Shown here: positions 23,877-33,778 of the stretch, in pieces | Position numbering within the stretch: position 1 is the stretch's first letter | Layout: every line of letters starts with the position of its first letter | Origin: Burkholderiales bacterium JOSHI_001 | Lineage (GTDB): Bacteria > Pseudomonadota > Gammaproteobacteria > Burkholderiales > Burkholderiaceae_C | Assembly (NCBI GenBank): GCA_000244995.1 | Contig: CM001438.1 | Coordinates: forward strand, 5,126,096 to 5,190,095 | Reading direction: 5' to 3' | Length of the DNA: 64,000 bases | Translations under genes and position numbers: made by a program | The notes under the pieces: model-generated | The model's database searches: none | What the model was told of the DNA's origin: nothing | What the model saw: only the letters and a program-made list of their open reading frames with translations

Positions 23877-24317
23877 TCACTTGTTGTTGGGTCGGTGCGG
23901 GCAGCTGGGTTTGGTGCACACGGCGTAGAGCGACAGGGCGTGCTCCTGCAATTCGAAGCCGCGGGTCTTGGCCACTGCGCGCTGGCGCGCTTCGATCTCG
24001 GCGTCCACGAACTCTTCCACGCGGCCGCAGGTCACGCACACCAGGTGGTCGTGGTGCTGGCCTTCGTTCAGCTCGAACACCGACTTGCCGCTTTCGAAAT
24101 GGCTGCGTGACAGCAGCCCCGCCTGTTCGAACTGCATCAGCACCCGGTACACCGTGGCCAGACCGATGTCGGCCTGTTCCATCAGCAGCGCCTTGTACAC
24201 GTCCTCGGCGGTCATGTGCCGCTGCTGCGCCTTCTGGAAGATCTCCAGAATCTTGATGCGCGGCAGCGTGACCTTCAGGCCGCTGCTCTTCAGGTCGTCG
24301 AACTGGGAATGGGGCAT
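23877..24317 (-). CDS. fur: Ferric uptake regulator Fur
   Basis: The 146-residue Fur has an N-terminal winged helix ([20 protein letters not shown], then [15 protein letters not shown]) and a metal-binding C-terminal domain with [16 protein letters not shown] and a second Cys pair in CTKPSCPH. It represses iron-uptake genes when loaded with Fe2+. The ATG at 24317 ([13 protein letters not shown]) matches the betaproteobacterial N-terminus; an upstream start at 24353 would add 12 unconserved residues. Divergent from bamE. No clear Fur box was seen in the short divergent gap. Confidence 0.96.
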   Translation of the reverse strand: MPHSQFDDLKSSGLKVTLPRIKILEIFQKAQQRHMTAEDVYKALLMEQADIGLATVYRVLMQFEQAGLLSRSHFESGKSVFELNEGQHHDHLVCVTCGRVEEFVDAEIEARQRAVAKTRGFELQEHALSLYAVCTKPSCPHRPNNK

Positions 24318-24364
24318 GGCGTCAAGGGGGCGGGCGCGGGGCAGGCCGCCCAAGGGCGCGCCGC

Positions 24365-24370
24365 TAGAAT
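24365..24370 (+). promoter_or_regulatory. -10-like TAGAAT upstream of bamE
   Basis: TAGAAT followed by CGCCGC, 52 nt before the bamE ATG in the fur-bamE divergent region. Confidence 0.4.
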
Positions 24371-24421
24371 CGCCGCATCATAGCCAGACCCGGCGCCCAC
24401 CCCAACGCCGCGCCCATTCCC

Positions 24422-24988
24422 ATGCTGCGCACGTGCCCGCGCCACCACCCGCACCGGTGGCCCACCGCCCTGCCCCTGTTGATCGGCACCCTGGTGCTGG
24501 CCGGCTGCAGTTCCACCTACCTGCAATCGCAGGACAGCCTGCTGGGCGTGGTGACGCCCTACCGCATGGAAGTGGTGCAGGGCAACGTGGTCACCCAGGA
24601 GCAGGCCGCGCTGGTGCGCCCAGGTGCTTCACGCGCCCAGGTGCGTGAAGCGCTGGGCTCGCCCCTGGTCACCGACCTGTTTCATGCCGAACGCTGGGAC
24701 TACGTGTTCACCATCCGCCGCCAGGGCACCGAACCGCAACGCCGCGTGGTGACCGCGCTGTTCGAAGGCGATGCGCTGAAGAAGCTGGAAACCCCCCAAG
24801 ACCTGCCCACCGAGCGTGAATTCGTCGCCGCCATCAGCCGCCAGGCGAAGAGCAACTCGGTGCCGGTGCTGGAGCTCACCGAAGCGCAACGCGCCGCATT
24901 GCCCCGACCGGTGGCCACCGCCGCCAGCGCGCCGGCGGCCTTGCTGGGCGTGACCCGCAGCTACCCGCCGCTGGAGCCCACGCCGTGA
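24422..24988 (+). CDS. bamE: Outer membrane protein assembly factor BamE
   Basis: The 188-residue lipoprotein has a signal ending in LVLAGC (lipidated Cys at about residue 29) and the BamE/SmpA core: [22 protein letters not shown], then [21 protein letters not shown]. It stabilises the BAM complex that inserts beta-barrel proteins. The C-terminal 50 residues extend past the core and are Ala/Pro-rich. It overlaps dapB by four bases (GTGA) and is divergent from fur, as in related genomes. Confidence 0.95.
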   Translation: MLRTCPRHHPHRWPTALPLLIGTLVLAGCSSTYLQSQDSLLGVVTPYRMEVVQGNVVTQEQAALVRPGASRAQVREALGSPLVTDLFHAERWDYVFTIRRQGTEPQRRVVTALFEGDALKKLETPQDLPTEREFVAAISRQAKSNSVPVLELTEAQRAALPRPVATAASAPAALLGVTRSYPPLEPTP

Positions 24989-25791
24989 GCCGCTTGAACA
25001 TCGCCGTGGCCGGCGCCAGCGGCCGCATGGGCCGCATGCTGGTGGAAGCCGTGCTGCAAAGCACCGACTGCGCCTTGAGTGGCGCACTGGACGTGGCTGG
25101 CAGCCCGGCCCTGGGCCAGGACGCCGGGGCCTTTGCCGGCAAGTCCACTGGCGTGGTCATCACCGCCGACCTGGCCACGGGCCTGAAGGACGCCCAGGTG
25201 CTGATCGACTTCACCCGCCCCGAAGGCACGCTGGCCCACCTGGCCGCCTGCCGCGCGCGCGGTGTGAAGATGGTGATCGGCACCACCGGCATGAACGACG
25301 CGCAGAAGGCCCAGGTCGCTGATGCGGCCAAGGACCTGGCCATCGTCTTCGCGCCCAACATGGACGTGGGCGTGAACGTGGTGCTGCAACTGCTGGCGCT
25401 GGCCGGCAAGGCGCTGGCCCAAGGCTACGACGTGGAGGTGATCGAAGCCCACCACAAGCACAAGATCGACGCCCCCAGCGGCACGGCGCTGGCCATGGGC
25501 GACGCGGTGGCCCGGGCCCAGGGCAAGAACCTGAAGGACTGCGCCGTCTACGCCCGCGAAGGCCACACCGGCGAGCGCAAGGACGGCAGCATCGGCTTTG
25601 CCACCATCCGGGGCGGCGACGTGGTGGGCGACCACACCGTCATGTTCATCGGCCAGGGCGAGCGCATCGAGATCAGCCACAAAAGCGGCAGCCGGGCCGG
25701 TTATGCCGACGGCAGCCTGCGCGCGGCGCGCTTCCTGGCCAGCCGGGCCAAGGGCCTGTTCGACATGCAAGACGTGCTGGGCATGCGCTGA
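24985..25791 (+). CDS. dapB: 4-hydroxy-tetrahydrodipicolinate reductase
   Basis: The 268-residue enzyme of lysine/diaminopimelate synthesis has the NAD(P) motif [12 protein letters not shown] at about residues 7-18, the substrate-binding signature [16 protein letters not shown] (about 150-165) and the catalytic His/Lys within it. The GTG start overlaps the bamE stop. The product feeds peptidoglycan and lysine biosynthesis. Confidence 0.97.
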   Translation: MSRLNIAVAGASGRMGRMLVEAVLQSTDCALSGALDVAGSPALGQDAGAFAGKSTGVVITADLATGLKDAQVLIDFTRPEGTLAHLAACRARGVKMVIGTTGMNDAQKAQVADAAKDLAIVFAPNMDVGVNVVLQLLALAGKALAQGYDVEVIEAHHKHKIDAPSGTALAMGDAVARAQGKNLKDCAVYAREGHTGERKDGSIGFATIRGGDVVGDHTVMFIGQGERIEISHKSGSRAGYADGSLRAARFLASRAKGLFDMQDVLGMR

Positions 25792-25793
25792 CC

Positions 25794-26456
25794 ATGCACG
25801 GACTCGCGCAGTTTTGGCAACAAAGCGACGGCATCGGCCGCGCCGTGGCGGCGCTGATGCTGCTGATGAGCGTTTCCAGCTGGGTCGTCATCCTCTGGAA
25901 GGCCTGGGCCCTCACCCGCGCGCGGCACGACATCGCCCGTGCCGTGCCGGCCTTCTGGGCCGCCGACAGCCTGGAAGCCGGTCGCGCCCGCCTGGCCGCG
26001 ATGGACCGCGAACAGGTGCTGCAGCCGTTGTTGGCAGCGGCCACTCACCGCGCGGACGGCCGGAAGTCGCTGGAAACCAGCGGCCGGTTCGAAAGCCAGC
26101 TCACCCGCCGCCTGCGCGACGCGCTGCATGGCGGCCTGGCCCACATGCAGTTCGGCCAGGTGCTGCTGGCGTCCATCGGCAGCACGGCGCCCTTTGTCGG
26201 CCTGTTCGGCACGGTCTGGGGCATCTACCACGCGCTGGTCAGCATCGCCTCGGCCGGCAGCATCACCATCGAAAAGGTGGCTGGCCCGGTGGGTGAAGCC
26301 CTGATCATGACCGCCGCCGGCCTGGCCGTGGCCATTCCGGCGGTGCTGGCCTACAACCTGTTCGGCAAGTGGGTGGCCGCCTGCGAGGGCGAACTCGAAG
26401 GTTTCGCCCACGACCTGCGCGAGATGGCGCTGGACGCACACGGCAGCGAACGCTGA
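25794..26456 (+). CDS. exbB: MotA/TolQ/ExbB proton channel family protein
   Basis: The 220-residue inner-membrane protein has three hydrophobic segments (about 14-36, 120-142 and 165-190). The family signature ASIGSTAPFVGLFGTVWGIYHALVSI spans the second and GEALIMTAAGLAVAIPAVLAYN the third. With ExbD it forms the proton-driven motor that energises TonB or Tol-type systems. It starts two bases after the dapB stop, and no TonB gene is adjacent, so the energised partner is unknown. Confidence 0.92.
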   Translation: MHGLAQFWQQSDGIGRAVAALMLLMSVSSWVVILWKAWALTRARHDIARAVPAFWAADSLEAGRARLAAMDREQVLQPLLAAATHRADGRKSLETSGRFESQLTRRLRDALHGGLAHMQFGQVLLASIGSTAPFVGLFGTVWGIYHALVSIASAGSITIEKVAGPVGEALIMTAAGLAVAIPAVLAYNLFGKWVAACEGELEGFAHDLREMALDAHGSER

Positions 26457-26457
26457 C

Positions 26458-26874
26458 ATGGCATTCGGCCGCCTAGAGCGCAACCCGGGCGCCAGCCCGA
26501 TGAGCGACATCAACATGACGCCGCTGATCGACGTGATGATGGTGTTGCTGGTCATCTTCATGATCACCGCGCCGCTGATGACCACCAGCCTGAAGCTGGA
26601 CCTGCCCAAGACCGAAGGCGCCCGGCCCACCGACGCGCCGCAGTTCGTGGCCGTGGCGGTGGACGCCAAGGGCGGCCTGTTCTGGGGCGATGAAGCGCTG
26701 GATGCCAAGGCGCTGAAAGAACGCATCCGCGAAGCCGCACAGCGCAACCCGGCCACCGAGGTGCAGCTGCGGGCCGACCAGAACGTGCCCTACGGCCGCG
26801 TGGCCGAACTGATCGGGCTGGTGCAGGAAGGCGGGCTGACGCGCATCGGCTTTGTCACCGAGGGAAAGAAATAG
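26458..26874 (+). CDS. exbD: ExbD/TolR family biopolymer transport protein
   Basis: The 138-residue protein has one membrane helix (about 22-42) containing the conserved proton-path Asp in MSDINMTPLIDVMMVLLVIF, followed by a periplasmic domain ending RVAELIGLVQEGGLTRIGFVTE. It pairs with the ExbB-like protein two bases upstream. Confidence 0.94.
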   Translation: MAFGRLERNPGASPMSDINMTPLIDVMMVLLVIFMITAPLMTTSLKLDLPKTEGARPTDAPQFVAVAVDAKGGLFWGDEALDAKALKERIREAAQRNPATEVQLRADQNVPYGRVAELIGLVQEGGLTRIGFVTEGKK

Positions 26875-26898
26875 CGGTCCCACGGCCAGCGCGGCGAC

Positions 26899-28368
26899 AT
26901 GCTGTTCACCACCTCCACTTTCATCCTGCTGTTTCTGCCACTGACGCTGCTGGGCTTCTTCGCCATCGGTCGGCGGTCGCCCCAGGGGGCCGCGGCATGG
27001 CTGCTGGCGATGTCACTGCTGTTCTACAGCCACTGGCAGCCGCGTCACAGCTTGCTGCTGCTGGCGTCCATCGCCATGAATTTCTTGCTCGGCCGGCGCA
27101 TTTCACTGGGCGGTGACGGCGCGCGCCCATGGACAGCGCTGGGCGTCTCGGTCAACCTGGGCCTGCTGGCCTGGTTCAAGTACGCCGACTTCGTGGTGAA
27201 CAACCTGAACCACCTGTTGGGCGCGCAGATGCCCGCGCCCCACCTGGACTTGCCGATCGGCATTTCCTTCTTCACGTTCACCCAGATCGCGTTCCTGGTG
27301 GATGCGTACCGGCACCGGGTGAACGAGCCCAATCGGGTGCACTACGGACTGTTCGTCACCTATTTCCCGCACCTTGTGGCCGGTCCGGTGCTGCACCACG
27401 CGCAGATGATGCCGCAGTTCGCCCAGCCCTCGATCTATCGGTTCCACAGTGGCAATTTCGCCGGTGGGCTGGCCATCTTCGCGATCGGTCTGTTCAAGAA
27501 GGTGGTGGTGGCCGACGGCATCAGCCCTTGGGCCGACGCGATGTTCAACGCCGCCGACGCGGGCCAGGCCCCAGGCAACACGGAGGCCTGGCTGGGCGCG
27601 CTGGCCTACACGTTTCAGCTGTATTTCGATTTCTCGGGTTACTCCGACATGGCCATCGGCCTGTCCTGGATGTTCAACGTGTCCCTGCCCTTCAACTTCA
27701 ATTCGCCCTATCAGGCCCGCAACATCAGCGACTTCTGGCGCCAGTGGCACATCTCCTTGTCCACCTTCCTGCGTGACTATCTCTACATCGCCCTGGGGGG
27801 CAACCGCCAGGGGCCCTTCAGACGCTACGTCAACCTGGGTGCCACGATGGTGCTGGGCGGCCTGTGGCACGGAGCGAGCTGGACTTTCGTGGCCTGGGGT
27901 GCCCTGCACGGGCTGTACCTGATGCTTCACCACGGCTTTCGCGCCGCGCTGGGCCCGGCGCGCCATGCGGCCATCGGACGGTGGCGAAGCTGGGGCCTGC
28001 TGTCCTGGGCGCTGACCCTTTCGGCGGTGGTGGTGGCCTGGGTGCTGTTTCGCGCCAACACCTTCAGCGGTGCGCTGCAGGTGCTGCGTGGCATGGCGGG
28101 GCTGAATCCGCCCATGCAGCATGCCCCGCTTTTCTGGAACGCCGGCTTGTCCGTGGCAGGCGGTGCGCTGTGGTGCGCGGCGTGCGGTGCGGTCGCGCTG
28201 CTGGCACCCAACAGCAACGCCATCGGGCAGATGCTGCTGCAGCGCTGCCGCGACCATGCCGTCGCCCGGTGCCTGGTGGCCGGCGCGGCACTGGCCCTGG
28301 TGGCCCTGCTCCTGCTGGTGAATGCCAACCGAGGTGGCGTCAGTGCATTCATCTACTTCAATTTCTGA
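26899..28368 (+). CDS. MBOAT-family O-acyltransferase (AlgI/PatA-like)
   Basis: The 489-residue polytopic membrane protein has the AlgI-type signature FPHLVAGPVLHHAQMMPQF, FDFSGYSDMAIGLSWMFN and RNISDFWRQWHISLSTFLRDY. The proposed catalytic His324 lies in GGLWHGASW. Such proteins move acyl groups across the inner membrane for O-acetylation of exopolysaccharides or peptidoglycan. It is paired with the SGNH-type gene downstream. The pair interrupts the exbD-leuS order I expect in related genomes and has a less extreme GC bias at wobble positions, which suggests later insertion. Confidence 0.92.
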   Translation: MLFTTSTFILLFLPLTLLGFFAIGRRSPQGAAAWLLAMSLLFYSHWQPRHSLLLLASIAMNFLLGRRISLGGDGARPWTALGVSVNLGLLAWFKYADFVVNNLNHLLGAQMPAPHLDLPIGISFFTFTQIAFLVDAYRHRVNEPNRVHYGLFVTYFPHLVAGPVLHHAQMMPQFAQPSIYRFHSGNFAGGLAIFAIGLFKKVVVADGISPWADAMFNAADAGQAPGNTEAWLGALAYTFQLYFDFSGYSDMAIGLSWMFNVSLPFNFNSPYQARNISDFWRQWHISLSTFLRDYLYIALGGNRQGPFRRYVNLGATMVLGGLWHGASWTFVAWGALHGLYLMLHHGFRAALGPARHAAIGRWRSWGLLSWALTLSAVVVAWVLFRANTFSGALQVLRGMAGLNPPMQHAPLFWNAGLSVAGGALWCAACGAVALLAPNSNAIGQMLLQRCRDHAVARCLVAGAALALVALLLLVNANRGGVSAFIYFNF

Positions 28369-28375
28369 CCAGCCG

Positions 28376-29458
28376 ATGTCGTCGCTGCGAACGACCTTGC
28401 TCGTGAGCGCTGGCGCGCTGGCTTGCGCACTCGTGTTCGAGGGCTTGTTTCAGCTGCTGCCGGTCTCCGGTTCCAGCGCCACCGGCTACCACCTGGACGA
28501 GCTCGTGCTGAGCTATCCCCCCCACCACCATTTCAGGTCATCCAGCGGCTGGGACCTGCGTCACCCGCAGCGCCTGCAGGCCAACAACGCCGGCTTCGTG
28601 ACCGACACCGACTTTCAGCCCGACCCCCAGGCGGTGGCGTTCATCGGCGACAGCTTCATCGAGGCCTCGGCCTTGGACGAGGCTGACCGACCGGCCGCAC
28701 GGCTTCGCCATCAGATGGGCGGCCGGCGGGCGGTGTATGCCCTGGGCGCCCCTGGTACCTCCTTGCTGGACCACGCCGAGCGCGTGCGCTTGGCCGCCGA
28801 ACGCTGGCAGGTGCAAGACATGGTCGTGCTGGTGGCCTTGGGCGACGTGCGGCAATCGATCTGCGGCTCCGGCCAGATCGCGGGACCGTGCCTGAATGCG
28901 ACATCCGGCCAGTTCGACCTTGAGCGGCGGCCTGAGGCGGGCCCGCTGAAGCGCTGGCTGCGTCATTCGGCGTTGGCGCAGTACCTGTTCAGCCAGCTGA
29001 AGGTGGCGCCTGAACGGCTGGTACCCACCCTGCGGGCCTTGCCGGCCAGCTTGGTGCCTGGCCGGCATGCGGCCCCGATTTCACCTCCAGCGCGGGTCAC
29101 GGCCGGCCCCGACCCACAACTGCTGCAGCAGATCGGTCAACGCTTCTTTGAACGCATCCGGCCCTTTGTGAAAGGCCGGCTGGTGATCCTGATCGACCGC
29201 CCTCTACCCGGCCGGGACAGCCAATCTCTGCCGCTGGCCGATAGCGACCGCTTCGCCGCCATGGCCATCGCGCACGGGGCCACCGTCGTCGACATGGCGC
29301 CGATCTACGCCGAGCATGCGCGAGGCGCCATCCTGTCACTGGCGGTGTCGCCCGACGATGGCCACCACAACGCACTGGGTGCCGAATTGTTGGCCCGTGC
29401 GGCCGCCTTGGGATTGGGCCGAGCCGGCCCCTGGACCGACGCCGAAGCGGCGCGCTGA
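28376..29458 (+). CDS. SGNH/AlgX-like acetyltransferase partner of the MBOAT protein
   Basis: The 360-residue product starts with a hydrophobic anchor or signal segment (about 5-27). An SGNH-hydrolase fold follows: Ser93 in [11 protein letters not shown], and the Asp327/His330 region in [15 protein letters not shown] near the end. Proteins of this kind take the acyl group delivered by an MBOAT partner and transfer it to a polysaccharide in the periplasm. The gene begins 7 nt after the MBOAT stop. The polymer is unknown, and no glycan synthesis genes are adjacent. Confidence 0.8.
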   Translation: MSSLRTTLLVSAGALACALVFEGLFQLLPVSGSSATGYHLDELVLSYPPHHHFRSSSGWDLRHPQRLQANNAGFVTDTDFQPDPQAVAFIGDSFIEASALDEADRPAARLRHQMGGRRAVYALGAPGTSLLDHAERVRLAAERWQVQDMVVLVALGDVRQSICGSGQIAGPCLNATSGQFDLERRPEAGPLKRWLRHSALAQYLFSQLKVAPERLVPTLRALPASLVPGRHAAPISPPARVTAGPDPQLLQQIGQRFFERIRPFVKGRLVILIDRPLPGRDSQSLPLADSDRFAAMAIAHGATVVDMAPIYAEHARGAILSLAVSPDDGHHNALGAELLARAAALGLGRAGPWTDAEAAR

Positions 29459-29479
29459 TCCTCGCCCCGGGCCTGTCCT

Positions 29480-29485
29480 TAAAAT
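29480..29485 (+). promoter_or_regulatory. -10-like TAAAAT just before leuS
   Basis: TAAAAT ends 7 nt before the leuS ATG, so a transcript from it would be leaderless or nearly so. No Shine-Dalgarno sequence is visible before the ATG, which agrees with that. The -35 region is weak. Confidence 0.45.
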
Positions 29486-29492
29486 CAGTGGC

Positions 29493-32177
29493 ATGAACGA
29501 CAAGTACAGCCCCGCCGAAGTCGAATCCGCCGCGCAAGCCCACTGGCGCGCCACCGACGCCTACCGGGTGCGTGAAGACGCCGGCAAGAAGAAGTTCTAC
29601 GCCTGCTCCATGCTGCCCTACCCCAGCGGCAAGCTGCACATGGGGCATGTGCGCAACTACACCATCAACGACATGCTGGCGCGCCAGCTGCGCATGCAGG
29701 GCTGGAACGTGCTCATGCCCATGGGCTGGGACGCCTTCGGCCTGCCGGCCGAAAACGCGGCGATGAAGAACAAGGTGCCGCCCGCGAAGTGGACCTACGA
29801 CAACATCGCCCACATGAAGGGCCAGATGCAGGCGATGGGCCTGGCCATCGACTGGAGCCGCGAGGTCGCCACCTGCACGCCCCAGTACTACAAGTGGAAC
29901 CAGTGGTTGTTCCTGAAGATGCTGGAAAAAGGCATCGCCGAGCGCCGCACCCAGGTGGTGAACTGGGACCCGGTGGACCAGACCGTGCTGGCCAATGAAC
30001 AGGTCATCGATGGCCGCGGCTGGCGCAGCGGCGCGCCGGTGGAAAAGCGCGAGATCCCGGGCTACTACCTGAAGATCACCGGCTACGCCGAAGAACTGCT
30101 CTCGGCCGTGGCCAACCCCGAGGACCCGAACTACCTGTCCGGCTGGCCCGAGCGCGTGCGGCTGATGCAGGAAAACTGGATCGGCAAGAGCGAAGGCGTG
30201 CGCTTCGCCTTTCCGCACGACATCAAGGACGCCAACGGCGCGCTGATCGGTGAAGGCCGCATGTGGGTGTTCACAACCCGGCCTGACACCATCATGGGCG
30301 TGACCTTCTGCGCCGTGGCGCCGGAACACCCGCTGGCCACGCACGCGGCCGCTGCCAATCCGAAGCTGGCCGCCTTCATCGAAGCTGCCCAAGCGGGCGG
30401 CACCACCGAAGCCGAACTCGCCACCAAGGAAAAAGAAGGCCTGGCCACCGGCCTGTTCGTCACCCACCCGCTCACCGGCGCGAAGGTGGAGGTGTGGGTG
30501 GGCAACTATGTGCTGATGAGCTACGGCGACGGCGCGGTGATGGGCGTACCGGCGCACGACGAGCGCGACTTCGCCTTCGCCAAGAAGTACGGCCTGCCCA
30601 TCCAGCAAGTCGTGGCGGTGGCCGGCAAGGCCTTCAGCACCGAAGCCTGGGACGAAAGCTACGCCGACAAGCACAACGGCCGCTGCGTCCACAGCGGGGT
30701 GCTGGACGGTCTGGGCTACAAGGAAGCCGTCAACAAGGTGGCCGAACTGCTGTCGGCCAAACAACTGGGTGAGAAGAAGACCACCTGGCGCCTGCGCGAC
30801 TGGGGCGTGAGCCGCCAGCGCTACTGGGGCACGCCGATTCCCATCATCCACTGCCCCGAGCACGGCGCAGTGCCGGTGCCGGAAAAAGACCTGCCGGTGG
30901 TGCTGCCCGAGGACTGCATCCCCGACGGCAGCGGCAACCCGCTGAACAAGCGCGAGAGCTTCCTGGCCTGCGCGTGCCCGGTCTGCGGCAAGCCCAGCCG
31001 GCGCGAGACCGACACCATGGACACCTTCGTGGACAGTTCCTGGTATTACATGCGCTACTGCGACCCGCAGGACGCGCAGCGCATGGTGGCCGAGGGCACG
31101 CAGTACTGGATGCCGGGCGCCAATGCGCAGGGCCTGGCCCCGGGCATGGACCAGTACATCGGCGGCATCGAACACGCCATCCTGCACCTGCTGTACGCCC
31201 GCTTCTGGACCAAGGTGATGCGCGACCTGGGCCTGGTGAAGCTCAGCGAGCCCTTCACCCGCTTGCTCACGCAAGGCATGGTGCTGAACCACATCTACAG
31301 CCGGCGCGGCGCGGCCGGCGGCATTGAATACTTCTGGCCGCACGAGGTGGAGAACGTTTTCGACGCCGGCGGCAAGGTCACCGGCGCCAAGCTGAAAAGC
31401 GACGGCAGCATGGTGGACTACGAGGGCGTGGGCACCATGTCCAAGTCCAAGAACAACGGGGTCGATCCACAGGAACTCATCGACAGGTACGGCGCCGACA
31501 CCGCCCGCCTGTTCGTCATGTTCGCCAGCCCGCCCGAGCAGACGCTGGAATGGAACGACGCTGGCGTGGAAGGCGCGCACCGCTTCCTGAAGCGGGTCTG
31601 GGGCTTTGGCGCCAAGAACGCCACCGCCTTGAAGCGCGCCACCACCGGCAACTGCAGCAAAGCCCCGCTGCGCAACGAGGCCAAGGCCCTGCGGCGCGAG
31701 GTGCACCTGGTGCTGAAACAGGTGAGCCACGACTTCGAACGCATGCAATACAACACCGTGGTGTCGGGCTGCATGAAGCTGCTGAACGCGCTGGAAGGTT
31801 TCAAGGGCGACGGCAGCGACGGCGACACCGCCGTGATGTGCGAAGGCGCCAGCGTGCTGCTGCGCGCGCTGTACCCGGCCTGTCCGCACATTGCGCACGC
31901 GCTGTGGGTCGAACTGGGCTTTGCGACGGCTGTGGGCGAGATGCTGGACGCCCCCTGGCCCGCGGTGGACGAGGCCGCGCTGGTGCAGGACGAGATCGAA
32001 CTGGTGCTGCAGATCAGCGGCAAGACCCGCGGTGCGGTGAAGGTGCCGGCCGCTGCGGACAAGGCCGCCATCGAAGCCGCCGCGCTGGCCAGCGCGGAGT
32101 TCGCCAAGTTCAGCGAGGGCAAGCCGGCCAAGAAGGTGGTGGTGGTGCCGGGCCGCTTGGTGAACGTGGTGGTTTGA
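29493..32177 (+). CDS. leuS: Leucyl-tRNA synthetase
   Basis: The 894-residue class I synthetase has the HIGH motif as HMGH at residues 49-52 ([16 protein letters not shown]) and the KMSKS motif as TMSKS at 648-652. The CP1 editing domain lies between them ([12 protein letters not shown]). The C-terminal anticodon-binding and tRNA-contact regions are complete. It charges tRNA-Leu in the cytoplasm. The ATG at 29493 matches the family N-terminus ([11 protein letters not shown]). Confidence 0.98.
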   Translation: MNDKYSPAEVESAAQAHWRATDAYRVREDAGKKKFYACSMLPYPSGKLHMGHVRNYTINDMLARQLRMQGWNVLMPMGWDAFGLPAENAAMKNKVPPAKWTYDNIAHMKGQMQAMGLAIDWSREVATCTPQYYKWNQWLFLKMLEKGIAERRTQVVNWDPVDQTVLANEQVIDGRGWRSGAPVEKREIPGYYLKITGYAEELLSAVANPEDPNYLSGWPERVRLMQENWIGKSEGVRFAFPHDIKDANGALIGEGRMWVFTTRPDTIMGVTFCAVAPEHPLATHAAAANPKLAAFIEAAQAGGTTEAELATKEKEGLATGLFVTHPLTGAKVEVWVGNYVLMSYGDGAVMGVPAHDERDFAFAKKYGLPIQQVVAVAGKAFSTEAWDESYADKHNGRCVHSGVLDGLGYKEAVNKVAELLSAKQLGEKKTTWRLRDWGVSRQRYWGTPIPIIHCPEHGAVPVPEKDLPVVLPEDCIPDGSGNPLNKRESFLACACPVCGKPSRRETDTMDTFVDSSWYYMRYCDPQDAQRMVAEGTQYWMPGANAQGLAPGMDQYIGGIEHAILHLLYARFWTKVMRDLGLVKLSEPFTRLLTQGMVLNHIYSRRGAAGGIEYFWPHEVENVFDAGGKVTGAKLKSDGSMVDYEGVGTMSKSKNNGVDPQELIDRYGADTARLFVMFASPPEQTLEWNDAGVEGAHRFLKRVWGFGAKNATALKRATTGNCSKAPLRNEAKALRREVHLVLKQVSHDFERMQYNTVVSGCMKLLNALEGFKGDGSDGDTAVMCEGASVLLRALYPACPHIAHALWVELGFATAVGEMLDAPWPAVDEAALVQDEIELVLQISGKTRGAVKVPAAADKAAIEAAALASAEFAKFSEGKPAKKVVVVPGRLVNVVV

Positions 32178-32185
32178 CCGTCACG

Positions 32186-32671
32186 ATGCAACGCCGCGCC
32201 TGGCTTGCTGCCTGGCCCGCCGCGCTGCTGGCGGGCTGCGGCTTTCAATTGCGCGGCGAACCCGCGCTGCCTTTCACGCACATCGCGCTGCTGGGCTTTC
32301 CGGACCGGTCGCCCTTGCACGACGACCTGAAGGCCGCGCTGCAGCGTCAGGTGCAGGTGGTGGATGCGCTGTCCCAGGCCCAGCTGGTGTTGCGCGCCCG
32401 GCAGGACCTGCGCGAGCGCAGCGTGGTGGCGTCCACCGCCGCCGGCCAGGTGCGTGAAGTGCAGTTGCGGGTGCGCTTGGAATTCAGCATCGAAACACCG
32501 GGCGGGCGCGAACTGGTGCCCGTCACCGAGTTGCTGCTGGTGCGCGACATGAGCTACAGCGAAAGCTTCGCGCTGGCCAAGGAACAGGAAGAGGCCCAGC
32601 TGTACCGCAACATGCAGGCCGACATCGTGGCCCAGCTGATGCGCCGCCTGGCGCGGGTGAAGGTGGCCTGA
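32186..32671 (+). CDS. lptE: LPS-assembly lipoprotein LptE
   Basis: The 161-residue lipoprotein has a signal ending LLAGC with Cys18, followed by GFQLRGEPALPFTHIALLGF, the conserved start of LptE. It plugs the LptD barrel in the outer membrane and helps LPS insertion. It lies 8 nt after leuS and overlaps holA by one base, the standard leuS-lptE-holA order. Its partner lptD is also in this window (45550-48003). Confidence 0.92.
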   Translation: MQRRAWLAAWPAALLAGCGFQLRGEPALPFTHIALLGFPDRSPLHDDLKAALQRQVQVVDALSQAQLVLRARQDLRERSVVASTAAGQVREVQLRVRLEFSIETPGGRELVPVTELLLVRDMSYSESFALAKEQEEAQLYRNMQADIVAQLMRRLARVKVA

Positions 32672-33774
32672 TGCAACTGCGCGCCGACCAGTTGGCGGCC
32701 CACCTGGAGAAATCGGGCCGAGGCCTGAACCCCATCTACACCATCCACGGCGACGAGCCGCTGCTGGCCCAGGAAGCGGGCGACGCCATCCGCAATGCGG
32801 CACGCGCGGCGGGCTACAGCGAGCGCAAGGTGTTTGCGGTCAGCGGCGCCCACTTCGACTGGGCGGGCGTGCTGGGCGCGGCGCAGTCTCTGAGCCTCTT
32901 CGCCGAGCGGCAGCTGATCGAAATCCGCATCCCCAATGGCAAACCCGGCAAGGACGGCTCGCAGTCGCTGCAGACCTATTGCGAGGGCGTGAACGAGGAC
33001 GTTCTCACCCTGGTGCACCTGCCGCGGCTGGACCGCCAGCAGCAGACCAGCGCCTGGTTCAGCGCCCTGGACGCGGCCGGCGTGGTGCTGCGCGTGGACC
33101 CGGTGGAACGCCAGGCGCTGCCGCAGTGGATCGCGCAGCGCCTGGCCGCGCAGGGCCAGCGCCTGGAAGACGGGGAAGCCGGCCAGCACGCCCTGGCCTT
33201 CTTCGCCGACCGGGTGGAAGGCAACCTGCTGGCCGCGCACCAGGAACTGCAGAAGCTGGCCCTGCTGTACCCGGGCGGCACGCTCACATTCGACCAGGTG
33301 GAGCAGGCGGTGCTGAACGTGGCCCGCTACGACGTGTTCAAGCTGGGCGAAGCGGTGCTGGCCGGCCAGACCGCGCGCGCCTTGCGCATGCTGGACGGCC
33401 TGCGCGCCGAGGGCGAAGCGCCGGTGCTGGTGCACTGGACCCTGGCCGAGGACATCCGCGCGCTGCGCCGCGTGAAGGACGCGATGCTGCAGGGCAAGCC
33501 CCTGCCCATGGCCTTGAACGAAGCGCGCGTGTGGGGCGCCAAGCAACGCCTGTTCGAACGCCTGGTGCCGCAACTGGCCGAACACACGCTGGCCCACCTG
33601 GTGCAGGCCGCCAGCCTGTGCGACGGCCTGGTCAAAGGCCTGCGCCAACCCGACTGGCCGAGCGAGCCCTGGGATGGCTTGAAGCGCCTGGCGCTGATGG
33701 TGCTGCAGCACACCGCAGCCAATGCCAAGACCGGCGCATCCTGGCGCCTGGCCTTGCAGGCCGCCCCGCGCTGA
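32671..33774 (+). CDS. holA: DNA polymerase III delta subunit
   Basis: The 367-residue clamp-loader subunit has the N-terminal strand YTIHGDEPLLAQEAGDAIR, the middle segment FFADRVEGNLLAAHQELQKLALLY, and a C-terminal collar domain with NEARVWGAKQRLFERLV. It opens the beta clamp during loading. The ATG overlaps the lptE stop. It ends 4 bases from the convergent dehydrogenase gene. Confidence 0.95.
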   Translation: MQLRADQLAAHLEKSGRGLNPIYTIHGDEPLLAQEAGDAIRNAARAAGYSERKVFAVSGAHFDWAGVLGAAQSLSLFAERQLIEIRIPNGKPGKDGSQSLQTYCEGVNEDVLTLVHLPRLDRQQQTSAWFSALDAAGVVLRVDPVERQALPQWIAQRLAAQGQRLEDGEAGQHALAFFADRVEGNLLAAHQELQKLALLYPGGTLTFDQVEQAVLNVARYDVFKLGEAVLAGQTARALRMLDGLRAEGEAPVLVHWTLAEDIRALRRVKDAMLQGKPLPMALNEARVWGAKQRLFERLVPQLAEHTLAHLVQAASLCDGLVKGLRQPDWPSEPWDGLKRLALMVLQHTAANAKTGASWRLALQAAPR

Positions 33775-33778
33775 AGCT

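Noticed and set aside
31437-31451. Apparent loss of the first Lys of the leuS KMSKS motif (TMSKS)
   Set aside because: As I recall, TMSKSKNNG occurs commonly in bacterial leucyl-tRNA synthetases; not a defect.
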